This document shows, piece by piece, positions 7,511 to 16,865 of a stretch of DNA of 64,000 bases (within the stretch, counting starts at the first letter, position 1; the number at the start of each line of letters is the position of its first letter). The notes under the pieces are model-generated. The model worked only from the letters and a program-made list of their open reading frames with translations. It did no database searches and had not been told where the DNA came from. The DNA comes from JBBRDU01 sp038230335. Lineage in GTDB: Bacteria > Verrucomicrobiota > Verrucomicrobiia > Chthoniobacterales > UBA10450. A program made the translations under genes and the position numbers. The stretch is from assembly GCA_038230335.1 (NCBI GenBank), contig JBBRNL010000003.1:248001-312000 (forward strand), in the 5' to 3' direction.

Positions 7511-8202
7511 AGCACTCCTGCCTCCTTGAAACTAAAGTAGCCGGGGCTCCCTTCGGTGGGAGCGCCGATGATAATGTGATCGAGCAGTTTGATCTGCAAG
7601 AGTTCGGCGGCCTCGGCCAGCCGCCGGGTCAGACTGTGATCGGTTTGGCTGGGCGAAGCATCGCCCGAGGGATGGTTGTGCACGATGACGATGGCATAGG
7701 CGGAAGAAATCAAGGCCGGGCGCAAAACGTCGCGCGGATGCGCGATGCTTTCGTTGATCGTGCCAAGAGAAACCTCTTCCACGCGCAGAAGATGATAGCG
7801 CGTATCGAGCAGGACAACACGGAGCGATTCCTTCCGCAACATGCGCATCTCCGGGCCGACCAATGCCTCGATGGACTCGGGCGAATCGAGTTTCTGATTT
7901 TTTGCCCTGGCGCCGGCGAGCCGCTTGCCGATGCCAAAGGCTGCGACCAGCTGCACCGCCTTGGCGAACGCGACACCGCGTATCTTGGAAAGCTCATCGA
8001 CCGTACAGCGGCTCAGTCCGGTGAGGGAGCCGTAGCGCTCGAGGAGCTCGCGTGCGACATCGACGGCATTCGCGCCTTTCACTCCGGTGCGCAGAAGAAT
8101 GGCCAAAAGTTCAGGCTCTGAAAGGGCGGCCTCGCCGTGCGCAGCGAGCTTTTCCCGCGGGCGCTCATCTGGCGGCATCTCACTAATTTTAAGTTGCCGC
8201 AT
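7507..8202 (-). CDS. radC: RadC family JAB/MPN-domain protein
   Basis: 231 residues. The N-terminal half is the RadC helix-hairpin-helix region (RPREKLAAHGEAALSEPELLAILL, KIRGVAFAKAVQLVAAF). The C-terminal half is the RadC/JAB metal-binding domain with HNHPSGDASPSQTD (His175, His177, Asp188). The old link of RadC to DNA repair was not upheld; the biochemical role is unknown, and these proteins resemble metal-dependent hydrolases. Overlaps lpxA by four bases at the 3' end, an unusual operon partner. Upstream gap to the prenyl synthase gene is 66 bases. Confidence 0.93.
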   Translation of the reverse strand: MRQLKISEMPPDERPREKLAAHGEAALSEPELLAILLRTGVKGANAVDVARELLERYGSLTGLSRCTVDELSKIRGVAFAKAVQLVAAFGIGKRLAGARAKNQKLDSPESIEALVGPEMRMLRKESLRVVLLDTRYHLLRVEEVSLGTINESIAHPRDVLRPALISSAYAIVIVHNHPSGDASPSQTDHSLTRRLAEAAELLQIKLLDHIIIGAPTEGSPGYFSFKEAGVL

Positions 8203-8268
8203 CTGACTCGCCCTTCGTTAACGCCAAAGGATTTCGCGTGGCACAGAAACAATTCTGTGCGCCCGCAT

Positions 8269-9282
8269 CTAAGCGCGAACTTCTTCGAATAAGTCCCGGA
8301 CCGCTTCGCTCAATCCAAAGAGCGCTTCGCTGTATTTGTTAGCGGGCAAGCCAGTGAGCTTATGCTCAGCCTCGCGCAGCAGGTCCTGTCCGGCTTCGAT
8401 GGCCGCGCTGAGGGCGCCGTTGGCGGCGGCTGTCTTCACCAGTCGCGTGATCTCCGAAAGGTTGCCTTCCAAAATAAGTTCGGCGCATCTTTCCTTGTCC
8501 AAAGCGGGAGCGGAACGGAGGAGCATGAGCACGGGCAGCGTTAGTTTGCCTTTGCGCAAATCGGTCCCGAGCGTTTTTCCGGTGGCATCCTCGTCGCCCG
8601 CAATGTCGAGGCAATCGTCGTAAATTTGATAAGCCGTGCCCACGCGCATGGCGAACTCTTTCAGTCCCAGTGCCGTCGCCGGGTCCGCCCCGCTCAGGAT
8701 TGCGCCCAGCTCGGCTCCGACCGCGAAGAGAGAGCCCGTCTTCATCTGGATGATGCGAAGGTAATCATCAACCGCGAGATGAAGGTCGAATCGGCGCTGC
8801 GTTTGAATGATCTCGCCCGTGCAGACTTCACGCGCGGCTCGGGCAATGGCGCGTCCTACCTCCGGGTTCTCGAAATTAGCGGAGAGGTTCAAGGCGTGAG
8901 CAAAAAGGCAATCGCCCAGGAGAACGCTGAGCGAATTTCCCCAGCGCGCATTGACGGTGGGCTGGGCGCGGCGGCGTTCCGCTTCATCCATAATGTCGTC
9001 ATGAACGAGCGTGGCGATATGGATCAGTTCGACGACGACGGCGAGATCAATGTGCTCGGGCGAGATCGGGCCGATGGCGCCGCCGCTCAAAAGGGCGGTG
9101 AGGGGACGTAGACGCTTTCCGCGGCCACCGATGGCGTAGGAAACGTAACCTTCGATGGCAGGATCAAATGCGGCCGCCTGTTCGGCAATCCGCGACTCAA
9201 CCCGGCCAAGCTCCACACGGACGACACCGGTCACTCGGGCCAACGAATTATCCGGCGCAGCCGAGGCCGTCGCCGAGTGCAT
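8269..9282 (-). CDS. Polyprenyl diphosphate synthase
   Basis: Trans-prenyltransferase that chains isopentenyl units, most likely for the menaquinone side chain. 337 residues from ATG 9282 (MHSATASAAPDN), which is preceded by GTGGAAG. The frame is open further upstream to 9432, but that extension does not look like the family. Both Asp-rich motifs are present: LVHDDIMDEA near residue 100 and YQIYDDCLDIAGDE near residue 230. GGRGKRLRP is also conserved. A menaquinone role fits the cytochrome b558-type succinate dehydrogenase nearby. Chain length cannot be predicted from sequence alone. Confidence 0.92.
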   Translation of the reverse strand: MHSATASAAPDNSLARVTGVVRVELGRVESRIAEQAAAFDPAIEGYVSYAIGGRGKRLRPLTALLSGGAIGPISPEHIDLAVVVELIHIATLVHDDIMDEAERRRAQPTVNARWGNSLSVLLGDCLFAHALNLSANFENPEVGRAIARAAREVCTGEIIQTQRRFDLHLAVDDYLRIIQMKTGSLFAVGAELGAILSGADPATALGLKEFAMRVGTAYQIYDDCLDIAGDEDATGKTLGTDLRKGKLTLPVLMLLRSAPALDKERCAELILEGNLSEITRLVKTAAANGALSAAIEAGQDLLREAEHKLTGLPANKYSEALFGLSEAVRDLFEEVRA

Positions 9283-9490
9283 GGATACTTCCACTCCGTA
9301 AGAATAGAAGGACGGCTCGTGGGTTGTCAAAAGGAACACGCTAAAGAAGCCGCAGATTGGGAAGATCACAAGGGCGGGAGGGAGGCGAGAACCTGTCAAG
9401 GTAAGCGCCTCACGGCACTCTTTCTTTAACATCGCGCTCGGAGATCGCGATCCACCGTTGCTAATCCTATTACCGAAGTCACAGATAGAC

Positions 9491-10156
9491 CTATCGCCGT
9501 TGCAACCAGCTTGCTCTTGCGTATTTCGACTCTGCTATTTGATGTGCTCGCTCGAGCAGCTGGGGATCGAAAGATCGTTCGTCGCATCGCCGTGATAAGG
9601 CATCCGCAAAGGTGGACGCGAAATCGTCGGGGAGGACGACCGCCTGGATGCTGCCTTGGTGCAAAAGGCCGGCCCTTGTTTGTCGGTGCGCCGCCCCCGC
9701 CACTTTGCGACCATTCACGATCACGTCAGCGACGACTGGGCGCTCGAAACAAGCTTGCGAAATTGGCGGCGCTTCGTCCGTCGCAAGCTCAGCGCGGCAT
9801 CCACGACGGAGCAATGCGTCGCGCAGGGCGGTATGGACCGCGGCGTAAACGGATTTTGATGAGACGTGCAAATGTCGCACGGAAGCGGGGATGACCACCG
9901 TATAGGTGAGATCCTCGCCGTGAAAAACAATTCCTCCGCCCGTCCAGCGGCGGACGAGGTCCCGTTGCGCAGCGTGTTCTGCCACATCCGCAAATTTGCC
10001 GAAATACCCGAACGACAGCGCCCGATGATCCCAACGATAAAAACGGATCAACGGCTTCGTGGTCGATTCGAGGAGAGCCTCGTCTACCGCCATATTCAAA
10101 GCGGCCAATCGGGGAGTCGGATCGTGACAAACGTCCAACTGTTCGAATACCGGCAT
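9491..10156 (-). CDS. Lipoate-protein ligase A family protein
   Basis: BPL/LplA/LipB-fold enzyme that attaches lipoate or octanoate to carrier domains. 221 residues from ATG 10156 (MPVFEQLDVCHDP), giving a 10-base gap after pyrF. Key blocks are RRWTGGGIVFHGEDLTYTVV (lipoyl-AMP site) and VNGRKVAGAAHRQTRAGLLHQGSI, where Lys of GRKVAGAA is the conserved catalytic or binding lysine. The length matches single-domain octanoyl- or lipoyl-transferases rather than E. coli LplA (338), so octanoyltransferase (LipM-like) activity is possible. The frame is open upstream into pyrF, which is why the internal start was preferred. Confidence 0.83.
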   Translation of the reverse strand: MPVFEQLDVCHDPTPRLAALNMAVDEALLESTTKPLIRFYRWDHRALSFGYFGKFADVAEHAAQRDLVRRWTGGGIVFHGEDLTYTVVIPASVRHLHVSSKSVYAAVHTALRDALLRRGCRAELATDEAPPISQACFERPVVADVIVNGRKVAGAAHRQTRAGLLHQGSIQAVVLPDDFASTFADALSRRCDERSFDPQLLERAHQIAESKYARASWLQRR

Positions 10157-10166
10157 CGATGCGTCT

Positions 10167-10871
10167 TCAGCCAATGAGTTCGGCGCAGATTTTTGCGACG
10201 GCGTCAGCCGGATCAGGATGGCTCGTGATGGGCCGACCGATGACAAGATAATCCGCTCCCGCATCAAGTGCGTCGCGCGGTGTCATGAACCGCTTTTGGT
10301 CAGCCGCGTCAGTCCAGGAAGGTCGAACGCCCGGAACGACCAGCTTGATTTGCGGGTTGAGCATCGTTCTGAGCATCTTCACTTCATGTGGGCTGGCGAC
10401 CAGTCCATTGACGCCGGCATTCACGCCGAGCTGCGCCAATCTCGAGACATGCTGCCCGATCTCTGTTTCCACACCCGCCTCGCGCAGCGTCGCCGGGTCC
10501 ATACTGGTGAGCACCGTAACCCCCAACAGGGTGAGAGACTCATTTCGCGCCGCCACCGCCGCTTCGATCATGGCGCGTCCGCCACTCAAGTGAATGGTGA
10601 GCATCTGCACGCCCAATTGACCGGCCGCCGCAACAGCGCCCGCCACGGTATTCGGGATATCGTGTAGTTTCAGGTCGAGAAAGACCCTCGCCCCCGTATC
10701 GAGAATCGCGCGAATGATATCGGGTCCTTCGGCCGTGTAGAGCTGTAGGCCGACTTTGAAAGTTGAGATGTGTGCCCCCAATTTCTCGACCAATCGCGCC
10801 GCGTCGGTCCGCGCGGGCACATCCAGCGCGACAATGATCTTTTCGGCGGCAGCGCGGAGCTGTGAATTCAT
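10167..10871 (-). CDS. pyrF: Orotidine 5'-phosphate decarboxylase
   Basis: Last step of UMP synthesis. TIM-barrel protein of 234 residues, starting at ATG 10871 (MNSQLRAAAEKIIVALD) after AGAAGAAAAACAGG. The active-site array LDLKLHDIPNT is complete, and the phosphate-binding C-terminal blocks VVPGVRPSW and DYLVIGRPITSHPDP are present. The gene is divergent from ispE with 39 bases between starts. It runs into the lipoate-ligase gene on the same strand. Confidence 0.97.
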   Translation of the reverse strand: MNSQLRAAAEKIIVALDVPARTDAARLVEKLGAHISTFKVGLQLYTAEGPDIIRAILDTGARVFLDLKLHDIPNTVAGAVAAAGQLGVQMLTIHLSGGRAMIEAAVAARNESLTLLGVTVLTSMDPATLREAGVETEIGQHVSRLAQLGVNAGVNGLVASPHEVKMLRTMLNPQIKLVVPGVRPSWTDAADQKRFMTPRDALDAGADYLVIGRPITSHPDPADAVAKICAELIG

Positions 10872-10910
10872 CCTGTTTTTCTTCTGGTTTTGGTGAACAG
10901 ATTGCAACGT

Positions 10911-11744
10911 ATGCAAGTTTCGGCGCCGGCGAAGATCAATTTTTCCTTAAAGATCACGGGACGGCGCGCGGATGGTTTCCATGAAATAGAAAGCTTCATC
11001 ACGCCGATCTCCCTGGCGGACGAACTTGTCCTGGAAAAAAATCAAAGCGGGAAGGGGATACAGTTTCAATGTGATGATTTGTCGGTCCCGCAGGGACCCG
11101 AGAATCTTGTCGCGCGCGCGGCGCAGGCATTTTTCGATAAAACAAATATATCGGCCGATGTTCGAATTGAACTGCGAAAGAAAATTCCGCACGGGGCGGG
11201 CCTGGGCGGCGGCAGCAGTGACGCCGCCTCGGCGCTCCTTGCCTTGAACGTTTTATTCGACACGAATTTGTCGCGCGAAACGTTGTCCGAAGTGGGCGCA
11301 AGCATTGGCTCGGATGTGCCGTTTTTTCTTTTTGAGTCGGCTGCTCTTTGCCGGGGGCGGGGCGAACTGGTTTCACCGCAGCCGTGGAAGGATCGTCTGC
11401 CTATCTTGTTGCTAAAACCGGAGTTTGGAGTGGCGACCGCCGCGGCCTACGCGCGTTGGCAGAAGTCGCGCGAGATTCCGGGGGTCTCTTATGCGCCGCA
11501 GGAATTTCGCGACCAGCGCTTCTTTAATGACCTGGAACGCCCTGTCTTCGAAAAGTTCATTTTCCTGGCTGAAATGAAAATGTGGTTATTGCAGCAACCG
11601 GAGGTGGCAGTGGCCCTCATGTCCGGCTCCGGTTCAACGATTTTTGCGGTGTTGCGTGACGAAGCGGAGTCGAGCGCGCTGGCCGAGCGGGCGCGGAATG
11701 AACTGGATCCCAGGCTGTGGTGTTCTAACTGCGTGACGCGCTGA
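10911..11744 (+). CDS. ispE: 4-diphosphocytidyl-2-C-methyl-D-erythritol kinase
   Basis: GHMP-family kinase of the non-mevalonate isoprenoid pathway, which supplies IPP to prenyl synthases such as the one at 8269-9282. 277 residues from ATG 10911 (MQVSAPAKINFSLKITGRR). The ATP loop PHGAGLGGGSSDAASALLAL and the C-terminal GHMP motif ALMSGSGSTIFAV are complete. Divergent from pyrF and converging on sdhB with a 27-base gap. Confidence 0.96.
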   Translation: MQVSAPAKINFSLKITGRRADGFHEIESFITPISLADELVLEKNQSGKGIQFQCDDLSVPQGPENLVARAAQAFFDKTNISADVRIELRKKIPHGAGLGGGSSDAASALLALNVLFDTNLSRETLSEVGASIGSDVPFFLFESAALCRGRGELVSPQPWKDRLPILLLKPEFGVATAAAYARWQKSREIPGVSYAPQEFRDQRFFNDLERPVFEKFIFLAEMKMWLLQQPEVAVALMSGSGSTIFAVLRDEAESSALAERARNELDPRLWCSNCVTR

Positions 11745-11771
11745 AATTCCGGGGGGAGAGATTCGTCGCCC

Positions 11772-12527
11772 TTAGTCGCCGGCGCGGGTGCGCCAGGTGG
11801 CGCGGGCGTATTCGCGATTTAGTTTTGCGATAAAACTGGCGCTGATCTCGGCCGGACAAACTGCCTCGCACTCGTAGGTGTTCGTGCAATTCCCAAAGCC
11901 TTCGACGTCCATCTGCCGGACCATTTTCAGAACGCGCGTGTCGCGTTCGGGATCGCCCTGGGGCAGAAGAGAAAGGTGCGAAACCTTGGCGGCGGTGAAA
12001 AGCATGGCGGAAGCATTCGGGCAGGCCGCCGCGCAGGCGCCACAGCCAATGCAAGCCGCTGCCTCCATGGCAAGGTCGGCATTGGGCTTGGGGATCGGCA
12101 GGGCGTTCGCTTCCGGGGCCGAACCGGCCCGGGCGGAAATAAAACCGCCTGCTTGCACGATCCGATCCAGCGCGCTTCGGTTGACCACCAGATCCTTGAT
12201 CAGCGGAAATGGTCTGGCCCGGAACGGTTCCACCGTGATGGTTTCGCCGTCGCGGAATTTGCGCATGTAGAGTTCGCACGCAGCCCCTGGATGATCGGGC
12301 CCATGCGCTTCGCCGTTGATGGTGAGGCAGCACGTGCCGCAGATGCCTTCCCGGCAATCGGAGTCGAACGCGATCGGTCCTTCGCCGGTCAGAGTGAGGC
12401 GCTCGTTTACGATATCGAGCATTTCGAGGAACGAAGTGTTCGGAGAGATATCCTTCGCCTCGTAGGGGGCAAGCTTGCCTTTCGATTTCGCGTCTTTTTG
12501 ACGCCAGACTCTCAATTTAAAGTTCAT
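11772..12527 (-). CDS. sdhB: Succinate dehydrogenase / fumarate reductase iron-sulfur subunit
   Basis: Electron-transfer subunit of complex II, 251 residues. Ligands for all three clusters are present: CREGICGTCCLTING plus a later Cys for [2Fe-2S], CIGCGACAAACPNA for [4Fe-4S], and CTNTYECEAVCPAE for the [3Fe-4S]/quinone-proximal site. The spacing and AACPNASAMLFTAAKV resemble the complex II type found in Bacteroidetes and Verrucomicrobia. Last gene of sdhCAB; 59 bases separate it from sdhA. Confidence 0.97.
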   Translation of the reverse strand: MNFKLRVWRQKDAKSKGKLAPYEAKDISPNTSFLEMLDIVNERLTLTGEGPIAFDSDCREGICGTCCLTINGEAHGPDHPGAACELYMRKFRDGETITVEPFRARPFPLIKDLVVNRSALDRIVQAGGFISARAGSAPEANALPIPKPNADLAMEAAACIGCGACAAACPNASAMLFTAAKVSHLSLLPQGDPERDTRVLKMVRQMDVEGFGNCTNTYECEAVCPAEISASFIAKLNREYARATWRTRAGD

Positions 12528-12586
12528 CGAAAGTTTTACGTGTTAAGTCTTGGGTTTTAAGTTGCACAAAACTGTGTAAACAAAGC

Positions 12587-14515
12587 TCATTTATAGCTCC
12601 GTTGCGTTAAGTGCACGGTTTCAAAATTAAGCGGCTCGCGATGTAGTTTGGGCGCGGCAGCCTGACCGTTGCCCTGGTATTCCCAGGCGAAGACGGAGGC
12701 GAAATGGTCGTCGTCGCGCAAGGCTTCGCCGTCGGGCGTTTGGTGTTCTTCACGGAAATGGCCGCCGCATGATTCATCGCGCTCGAGCGCATCGAGGCAC
12801 ATGAGTTCGCCGAACTCCAGGAAATCGGCGACGCGCCCGGCGCGCTCGAGCGATTGATTGAATTCTTCACCGGTCCCGGGAACACACACGTTGCTCCAAA
12901 ATTCTTCGCGGAGCGCTGGAATTTTACTCAGCGCCTCCCGCAGCCCGGCGGCATTCCGCGCCATGCCGCATTTGTCCCAGAGCAAAAGTCCCAGTTCCTT
13001 GTGAAAGGAATCAAGCGAGCGCTTCCCGTTCACCCCGAGCAGCCGGTTGATGCGAGTGTGCAGTTCTTCCTCCGCGTGTTTAAATTCGGGCCGATCGGGA
13101 GAGGGCCGTTTGCCTAACTGACCGGCCAGATAATTTGGGAGCGTGTAAGGCAGAACGAAGTAACCGTCGGCCAGGCCTTGCATGAGCGCGCTGGCTCCAA
13201 GGCGATTCGCGCCGTGATCGGAAAAATTGGCTTCACCAATCACGAACAATCCCGGGATATTGCTCATCAGATTATAATCCACCCAGAGACCGCCCATCGT
13301 ATAATGGACGGCCGGATAAATGCGCATCGGGGCTTGGTATGCATTTTCGCCAGTGATCTTCTCGTAAATCTCAAACAGGTTACCGTAGCGCTCGCGGATC
13401 GTATCTTGCCCGAGCCTTAGAATGGCGTCGGCGAAATCGAGATACACACCGCGTCCGCCCGGCCCGACCCCGCGGCCCTCGTCGCACACTTCCTTGGCCG
13501 CGCGCGAGGAGATATCCCGCGGCGCCAGGTTTCCGAAACTCGGATACTTGCGTTCGAGGTAGTAATCACGTTCCCCCTCGGGGATTGCCGATGGCGCTTT
13601 AGCCACGTCTTCCTTGCGTCGGGGCACCCAGACGCGTCCGTCATTACGGAGGGACTCTGACATGAGGGTTAATTTCGACTGGTTATCGCCGGAAACCGGA
13701 ATGCAGGTCGGATGGATCTGGGTGAAACAGGGGTTGGCAAAAAGTGCGCCCTTTTTGTAGGCGCGATAGGTGGCGGTCACATTGCAGCCGCGCGCGTTGG
13801 TCGAGAGATAAAAGACGTTGCCATAACCGCCGGTGGCGAGCACCACGGCGTCGGCCGAGTGTGTATCGATTTTTCCGGTGACCAGGTTGCGCGTGATGAT
13901 TCCCTTGGCATGTCCATCAATGAGGACGACCTCGAGCATCTCGGTTTGCGGAAACATTTGAACGGTGCCCGCGGCGATCTGGCGACAGAGACCCTGGTAG
14001 GCGCCGAGCAAGAGCTGCTGGCCGGTCTGGCCGCGCGCATAGAATGTCCGCGAAACCTGGGCGCCGCCGAAAGAGCGGTTGGCGAGGAGGCCTCCGTATT
14101 CTCGGGCGAAGGGCACACCCTGTTCGACACATTGATCGATAATGAGATTGGCCACTTCAGCCAGCCGATACACGTTGGCTTCACGCGATCGGAAATCGCC
14201 GCCTTTGATGGTGTCGTGGAAAAGGCGGTAGATGCTATCGCCATCGTTTTGATAATTTTTGGCGGCATTGATCCCGCCTTGCGCAGCGATGGAATGGGCG
14301 CGGCGCGGCGAGTCCTGGTAACAAAAACACTTCACGCGATAGCCGAGCTCGCCCAGGGTGGCGGCGGCGGAGCCACCGGCCAGGCCGCTGCCCACGATGA
14401 TCACCTCAAATTTTCGACGATTATTCGGGCTAACGAGTCGCGAATGATCGCGGTGTGTCCGCCATTTTTCGAAAAGGGCTCCGGGCGGTACCCGGGAGTC
14501 GAGCGTCCCGATCAT
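12587..14515 (-). CDS. sdhA: Succinate dehydrogenase flavoprotein subunit
   Basis: Catalytic subunit oxidising succinate to fumarate, 642 residues. The N-terminal Rossmann motif VIIVGSGLAGGSAAATLGE and the covalent-FAD histidine in RRAHSIAAQGGINAA are present. The substrate region TQIHPTCIPVSG and the capping-domain block HYTMGGLWVDYN are also conserved. Overlaps sdhC by four bases, indicating coupled translation. The length and the insertion with WVPRRKEDVAKAPSAIPEGERD place it in the non-proteobacterial SdhA type that works with a single cytochrome b subunit. Confidence 0.97.
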   Translation of the reverse strand: MIGTLDSRVPPGALFEKWRTHRDHSRLVSPNNRRKFEVIIVGSGLAGGSAAATLGELGYRVKCFCYQDSPRRAHSIAAQGGINAAKNYQNDGDSIYRLFHDTIKGGDFRSREANVYRLAEVANLIIDQCVEQGVPFAREYGGLLANRSFGGAQVSRTFYARGQTGQQLLLGAYQGLCRQIAAGTVQMFPQTEMLEVVLIDGHAKGIITRNLVTGKIDTHSADAVVLATGGYGNVFYLSTNARGCNVTATYRAYKKGALFANPCFTQIHPTCIPVSGDNQSKLTLMSESLRNDGRVWVPRRKEDVAKAPSAIPEGERDYYLERKYPSFGNLAPRDISSRAAKEVCDEGRGVGPGGRGVYLDFADAILRLGQDTIRERYGNLFEIYEKITGENAYQAPMRIYPAVHYTMGGLWVDYNLMSNIPGLFVIGEANFSDHGANRLGASALMQGLADGYFVLPYTLPNYLAGQLGKRPSPDRPEFKHAEEELHTRINRLLGVNGKRSLDSFHKELGLLLWDKCGMARNAAGLREALSKIPALREEFWSNVCVPGTGEEFNQSLERAGRVADFLEFGELMCLDALERDESCGGHFREEHQTPDGEALRDDDHFASVFAWEYQGNGQAAAPKLHREPLNFETVHLTQRSYK

Positions 14516-15273
14516 AGGTGTTGGGCGGGCTGAATGAGGCCGAGAAGCACAGCCACTGGAATGGACGTGTATCCGATGAAGAGAAGCCAGGCAAGAACGC
14601 GCGCCGCCGAAGCGAGCGTAGCGGTGAGCTTCTTATTAGTTAGACCGAGAGACTGAAAAAAACTGGAGGTGCCGTGCGTCAAGTGCAGGGTGAGAAGGAA
14701 GAGGCCAACAATATAAAATCCGGAGACGTAAACATTCTGAAACCCGTAAACCATCATGGAGAATACGTCGTAATGGTTGAGTGGATCGTTCTTGAGCAGC
14801 GGAAACTGAGGATTGAACTGGCGGGCGGTGAAATGAAGCAGATGAAAAACGATGAAGGCCAGGACGACCAGGCCGCTCGCGACCATGTGACGCGAGGCAA
14901 AAGTGGCTTTTACACACTTTTTTTCGACGTAGCCGGCTGGGCGCGCGCGCCGATTCTCGATGGCAAGCCGGATGGTGAAGTAGATGTGCAAAATTACAGT
15001 GGCCAAAAGAGACGCACGAATCACCCAGAGCAGCGGACCGAGATCGCGCAGATGCTGCGCATAGCCGTTGATCCATTCGGGCCCGAGGAAGATCTGGAGG
15101 TTACCCACGAGATGTCCGACCACGAAGAGCATCAAAATAATTCCGGTCAGCGCCACGATCATCTTTCGGCCGACGGATGAACCGATCATCACGCGAATAA
15201 CGCCGGTGCGGGGTTTCTCCACTCGCGCGTTGGGGGCGGAAGCGGATAAGACGGTGGAAGCGCGATCAGTCAT
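14512..15273 (-). CDS. sdhC: Succinate dehydrogenase cytochrome b558 subunit
   Basis: Membrane anchor of complex II, 253 residues with five predicted transmembrane helices, so it is the fused type with no separate SdhD. Histidines suited to bind two hemes lie in the helices (FVVGHLVGNLQIF, VILHIYFTIRL, IVFHLLHFTARQ, LTLHLTHGTSSFFQSLG). Di-heme enzymes of this class use menaquinone. First gene of sdhCAB; the pyrE stop lies 45 bases upstream. Confidence 0.95.
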   Translation of the reverse strand: MTDRASTVLSASAPNARVEKPRTGVIRVMIGSSVGRKMIVALTGIILMLFVVGHLVGNLQIFLGPEWINGYAQHLRDLGPLLWVIRASLLATVILHIYFTIRLAIENRRARPAGYVEKKCVKATFASRHMVASGLVVLAFIVFHLLHFTARQFNPQFPLLKNDPLNHYDVFSMMVYGFQNVYVSGFYIVGLFLLTLHLTHGTSSFFQSLGLTNKKLTATLASAARVLAWLLFIGYTSIPVAVLLGLIQPAQHL

Positions 15274-15318
15274 CAGAAATTTTGCCTACATTGATCATAA
15301 ACATCCTTGGGCGCAGCG

Positions 15319-15885
15319 CTACTTGCTTCCTGGTTTAATGGCAGAAATGGCGGCGAGATCGGGTGGGAGTTGATCTGCCTGGAATGTTTCCACATTCATT
15401 TCGATCAGGCTGACAAAGGGGCAACCGAAGTCCGGCTTGACCGGGCCACTGCGGTCGACGATGACGCCGACGGCGGAGACATGGCCGCCGTGAGTGCGAA
15501 CAATGTCGATCGTTTCCTGAACGCGCCCGCCGCGCGTGACAACGTCTTCCGCCACGACAAAGCGTTCCCCCGGCTTGATCTCAAAGCCTCGTCGCAGGAC
15601 CAGCCCGCCAGATTCTTTTTCGGCGAAGATATGTCGCACGCCTAACGAGCGACCGACTTCCTGTCCCACAATGATGCCGCCGAGAGCGGGGGAGATGACG
15701 CTGTGGCACGGGTAGGAACGCAGCTGGTCGGCCAGACGCTTGCATATGTCTGCGGCGATGCCGGTATGCTGAAGAAGGAGCGCGCACTGAAAGTATTGGC
15801 GACTGTGCAAGCCGGAGCGCAGGACGAAGTGACCGTCGAGAAGCGCCCCAGTTTTGCGAAATAGAGCGGGAAGATCTTCACTCAT
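15319..15885 (-). CDS. pyrE: Orotate phosphoribosyltransferase
   Basis: Joins orotate to PRPP, giving OMP, the substrate of PyrF encoded 5 kb away. 188 residues from ATG 15885 (MSEDLPALFRKTGALLDGHF). The PRPP-binding loop VVAEDVVTRGGRVQETI is clear (usually VEDVVTTGGS), as are the substrate residues SGLHSRQYFQC and HIFAEKESGG. A longer open frame reaches into the ridA region but lacks homology there. Same strand as ridA upstream and sdhC downstream. Confidence 0.95.
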   Translation of the reverse strand: MSEDLPALFRKTGALLDGHFVLRSGLHSRQYFQCALLLQHTGIAADICKRLADQLRSYPCHSVISPALGGIIVGQEVGRSLGVRHIFAEKESGGLVLRRGFEIKPGERFVVAEDVVTRGGRVQETIDIVRTHGGHVSAVGVIVDRSGPVKPDFGCPFVSLIEMNVETFQADQLPPDLAAISAIKPGSK

Positions 15886-15958
15886 GGTTTTGGACGGACC
15901 GAATCTTTGCCTGGCGACCCCTCCGACTCGCGCTGCACCTTGTCCACTCCCCTGTGCC

Positions 15959-16378
15959 TTATCCGGAGGTGTCGCTGGCCACTCCACCGCCCGACGCACC
16001 GGCGTCGACGGCGATGACTTCGATCTCAATCCGGGCGTTCTTCGGCAGAGCCGCCACCTGCACGGTGGAACGGGCGGGCGGATTGTTCTTAAAATGAGAG
16101 CCGTAGATTTCGTTGACCGTCTGGAAGTCGGCAAAATCGGTCAGAAAAATTGTTGTCTTCACAACGTGATCGAACGACAAACCGGCGGCCTGTAAAACTG
16201 CTTTGATATTCAGCATGACCCGTTTGGTTTGCTCGGTGATGTCGGGCGAGACGATTTGCCCGGTCTTGGGATCCAAGGGAATTTGGCCGGCGCAGTAAAG
16301 AGTCGAGCCGACACGAACGGCTTGCGAATAGGGGCCGATAGCGGCGGGAGCGTCGGCGGTGGAGATGATCTTCTTCAT
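15959..16378 (-). CDS. ridA: RidA / YjgF family enamine/imine deaminase
   Basis: Hydrolyses reactive 2-aminoacrylate-type enamines made by PLP enzymes. 139 residues from ATG 16378 (MKKIISTADAPAAIGPYSQAV). Signature blocks are GPYSQAVRVGSTLYCAGQIPLDP, KTTIFLTDFADF and PARSTVQVAALPKNARIEIEVIA; the arginine in PARST is the conserved catalytic or substrate residue. A short extra tail (ASGGGVASDTSG) follows the usual end. 73 bases upstream of pyrE on the same strand. Confidence 0.95.
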   Translation of the reverse strand: MKKIISTADAPAAIGPYSQAVRVGSTLYCAGQIPLDPKTGQIVSPDITEQTKRVMLNIKAVLQAAGLSFDHVVKTTIFLTDFADFQTVNEIYGSHFKNNPPARSTVQVAALPKNARIEIEVIAVDAGASGGGVASDTSG

Positions 16379-16865
16379 GGCCGAGAATAACTGCAAAAGC
16401 AGGTTGCACAAATAAGGACAAATACAGCGGTCAACCTGGGGCTTGGGCGTTTTTGATTTTCTGTCTTGTGTCCGTCTTGGGCCAACGTTCTTACGCCAGT
16501 CTCTATGCCTATGCGTAAATTGGGAGAGGATCTCCTGCGGGCGTTGTGGTTCACGCTCTGTTTTGTTTGTGTGAGGCTCGTGCCATGGGTGAGACCCCTC
16601 GGCCCTCTTCGCTGGCTCGGGATGACCGCGCGGGGGTCGGGATGCAAGGCTTCATGCGTGCGCCATGTGTTTGTCAGCGGGGATGAATTAAACCCTAGGG
16701 AAAGGGACGCCGGCTCCAACGAAGGCTTGCCGGTCGCCCAAGGTCTAAGCGTCACTGCGAAAGGTCATTGGCACTTGTGCGTGACCTTTATCAACTTTGT
16801 GCGACAGGTTTGCCCCGGCGGCGCCGGATTGATACTGGTGAATTTTCGGGGATATTAACAACGAC
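16379..16865. other. Intergenic region upstream of secA, with dispersed repeat and possible promoter
   Basis: 487 bases between the divergent ridA and secA genes. The open frames here show no protein-like features. The region holds the dispersed repeat at 16587-16626. A possible secA promoter is TTGATA (16829-16834), an 18-base spacer, then TATTAA (16853-16858). This would place transcription start almost at the ATG at 16866, a near-leaderless mRNA, and indeed no Shine-Dalgarno site is seen. The promoter is a weak sequence call. Confidence 0.4.
16587..16626 (+). repeat. Dispersed repeat ACCCCTCGGC..CTCGGGATGAC, copy A
   Basis: This 40-base stretch matches 39083-39124: both read GGGTGRGACCCCTCGGC, a short variable middle containing TTCGC, then CTCGGGATGAC. 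Both are intergenic. Similar CTCGGGATGAC repeats are known in soil bacteria as REP-like units; function unknown. Confidence 0.6.

Noticed and set aside
13712..14533. Plus-strand open frame opposite sdhA
   Set aside because: Antisense of a highly conserved flavoprotein.
16375..16858. Open frames of about 126-130 codons on both strands between ridA and secA
   Set aside because: They overlap a dispersed repeat and have no protein-like composition or ribosome sites.
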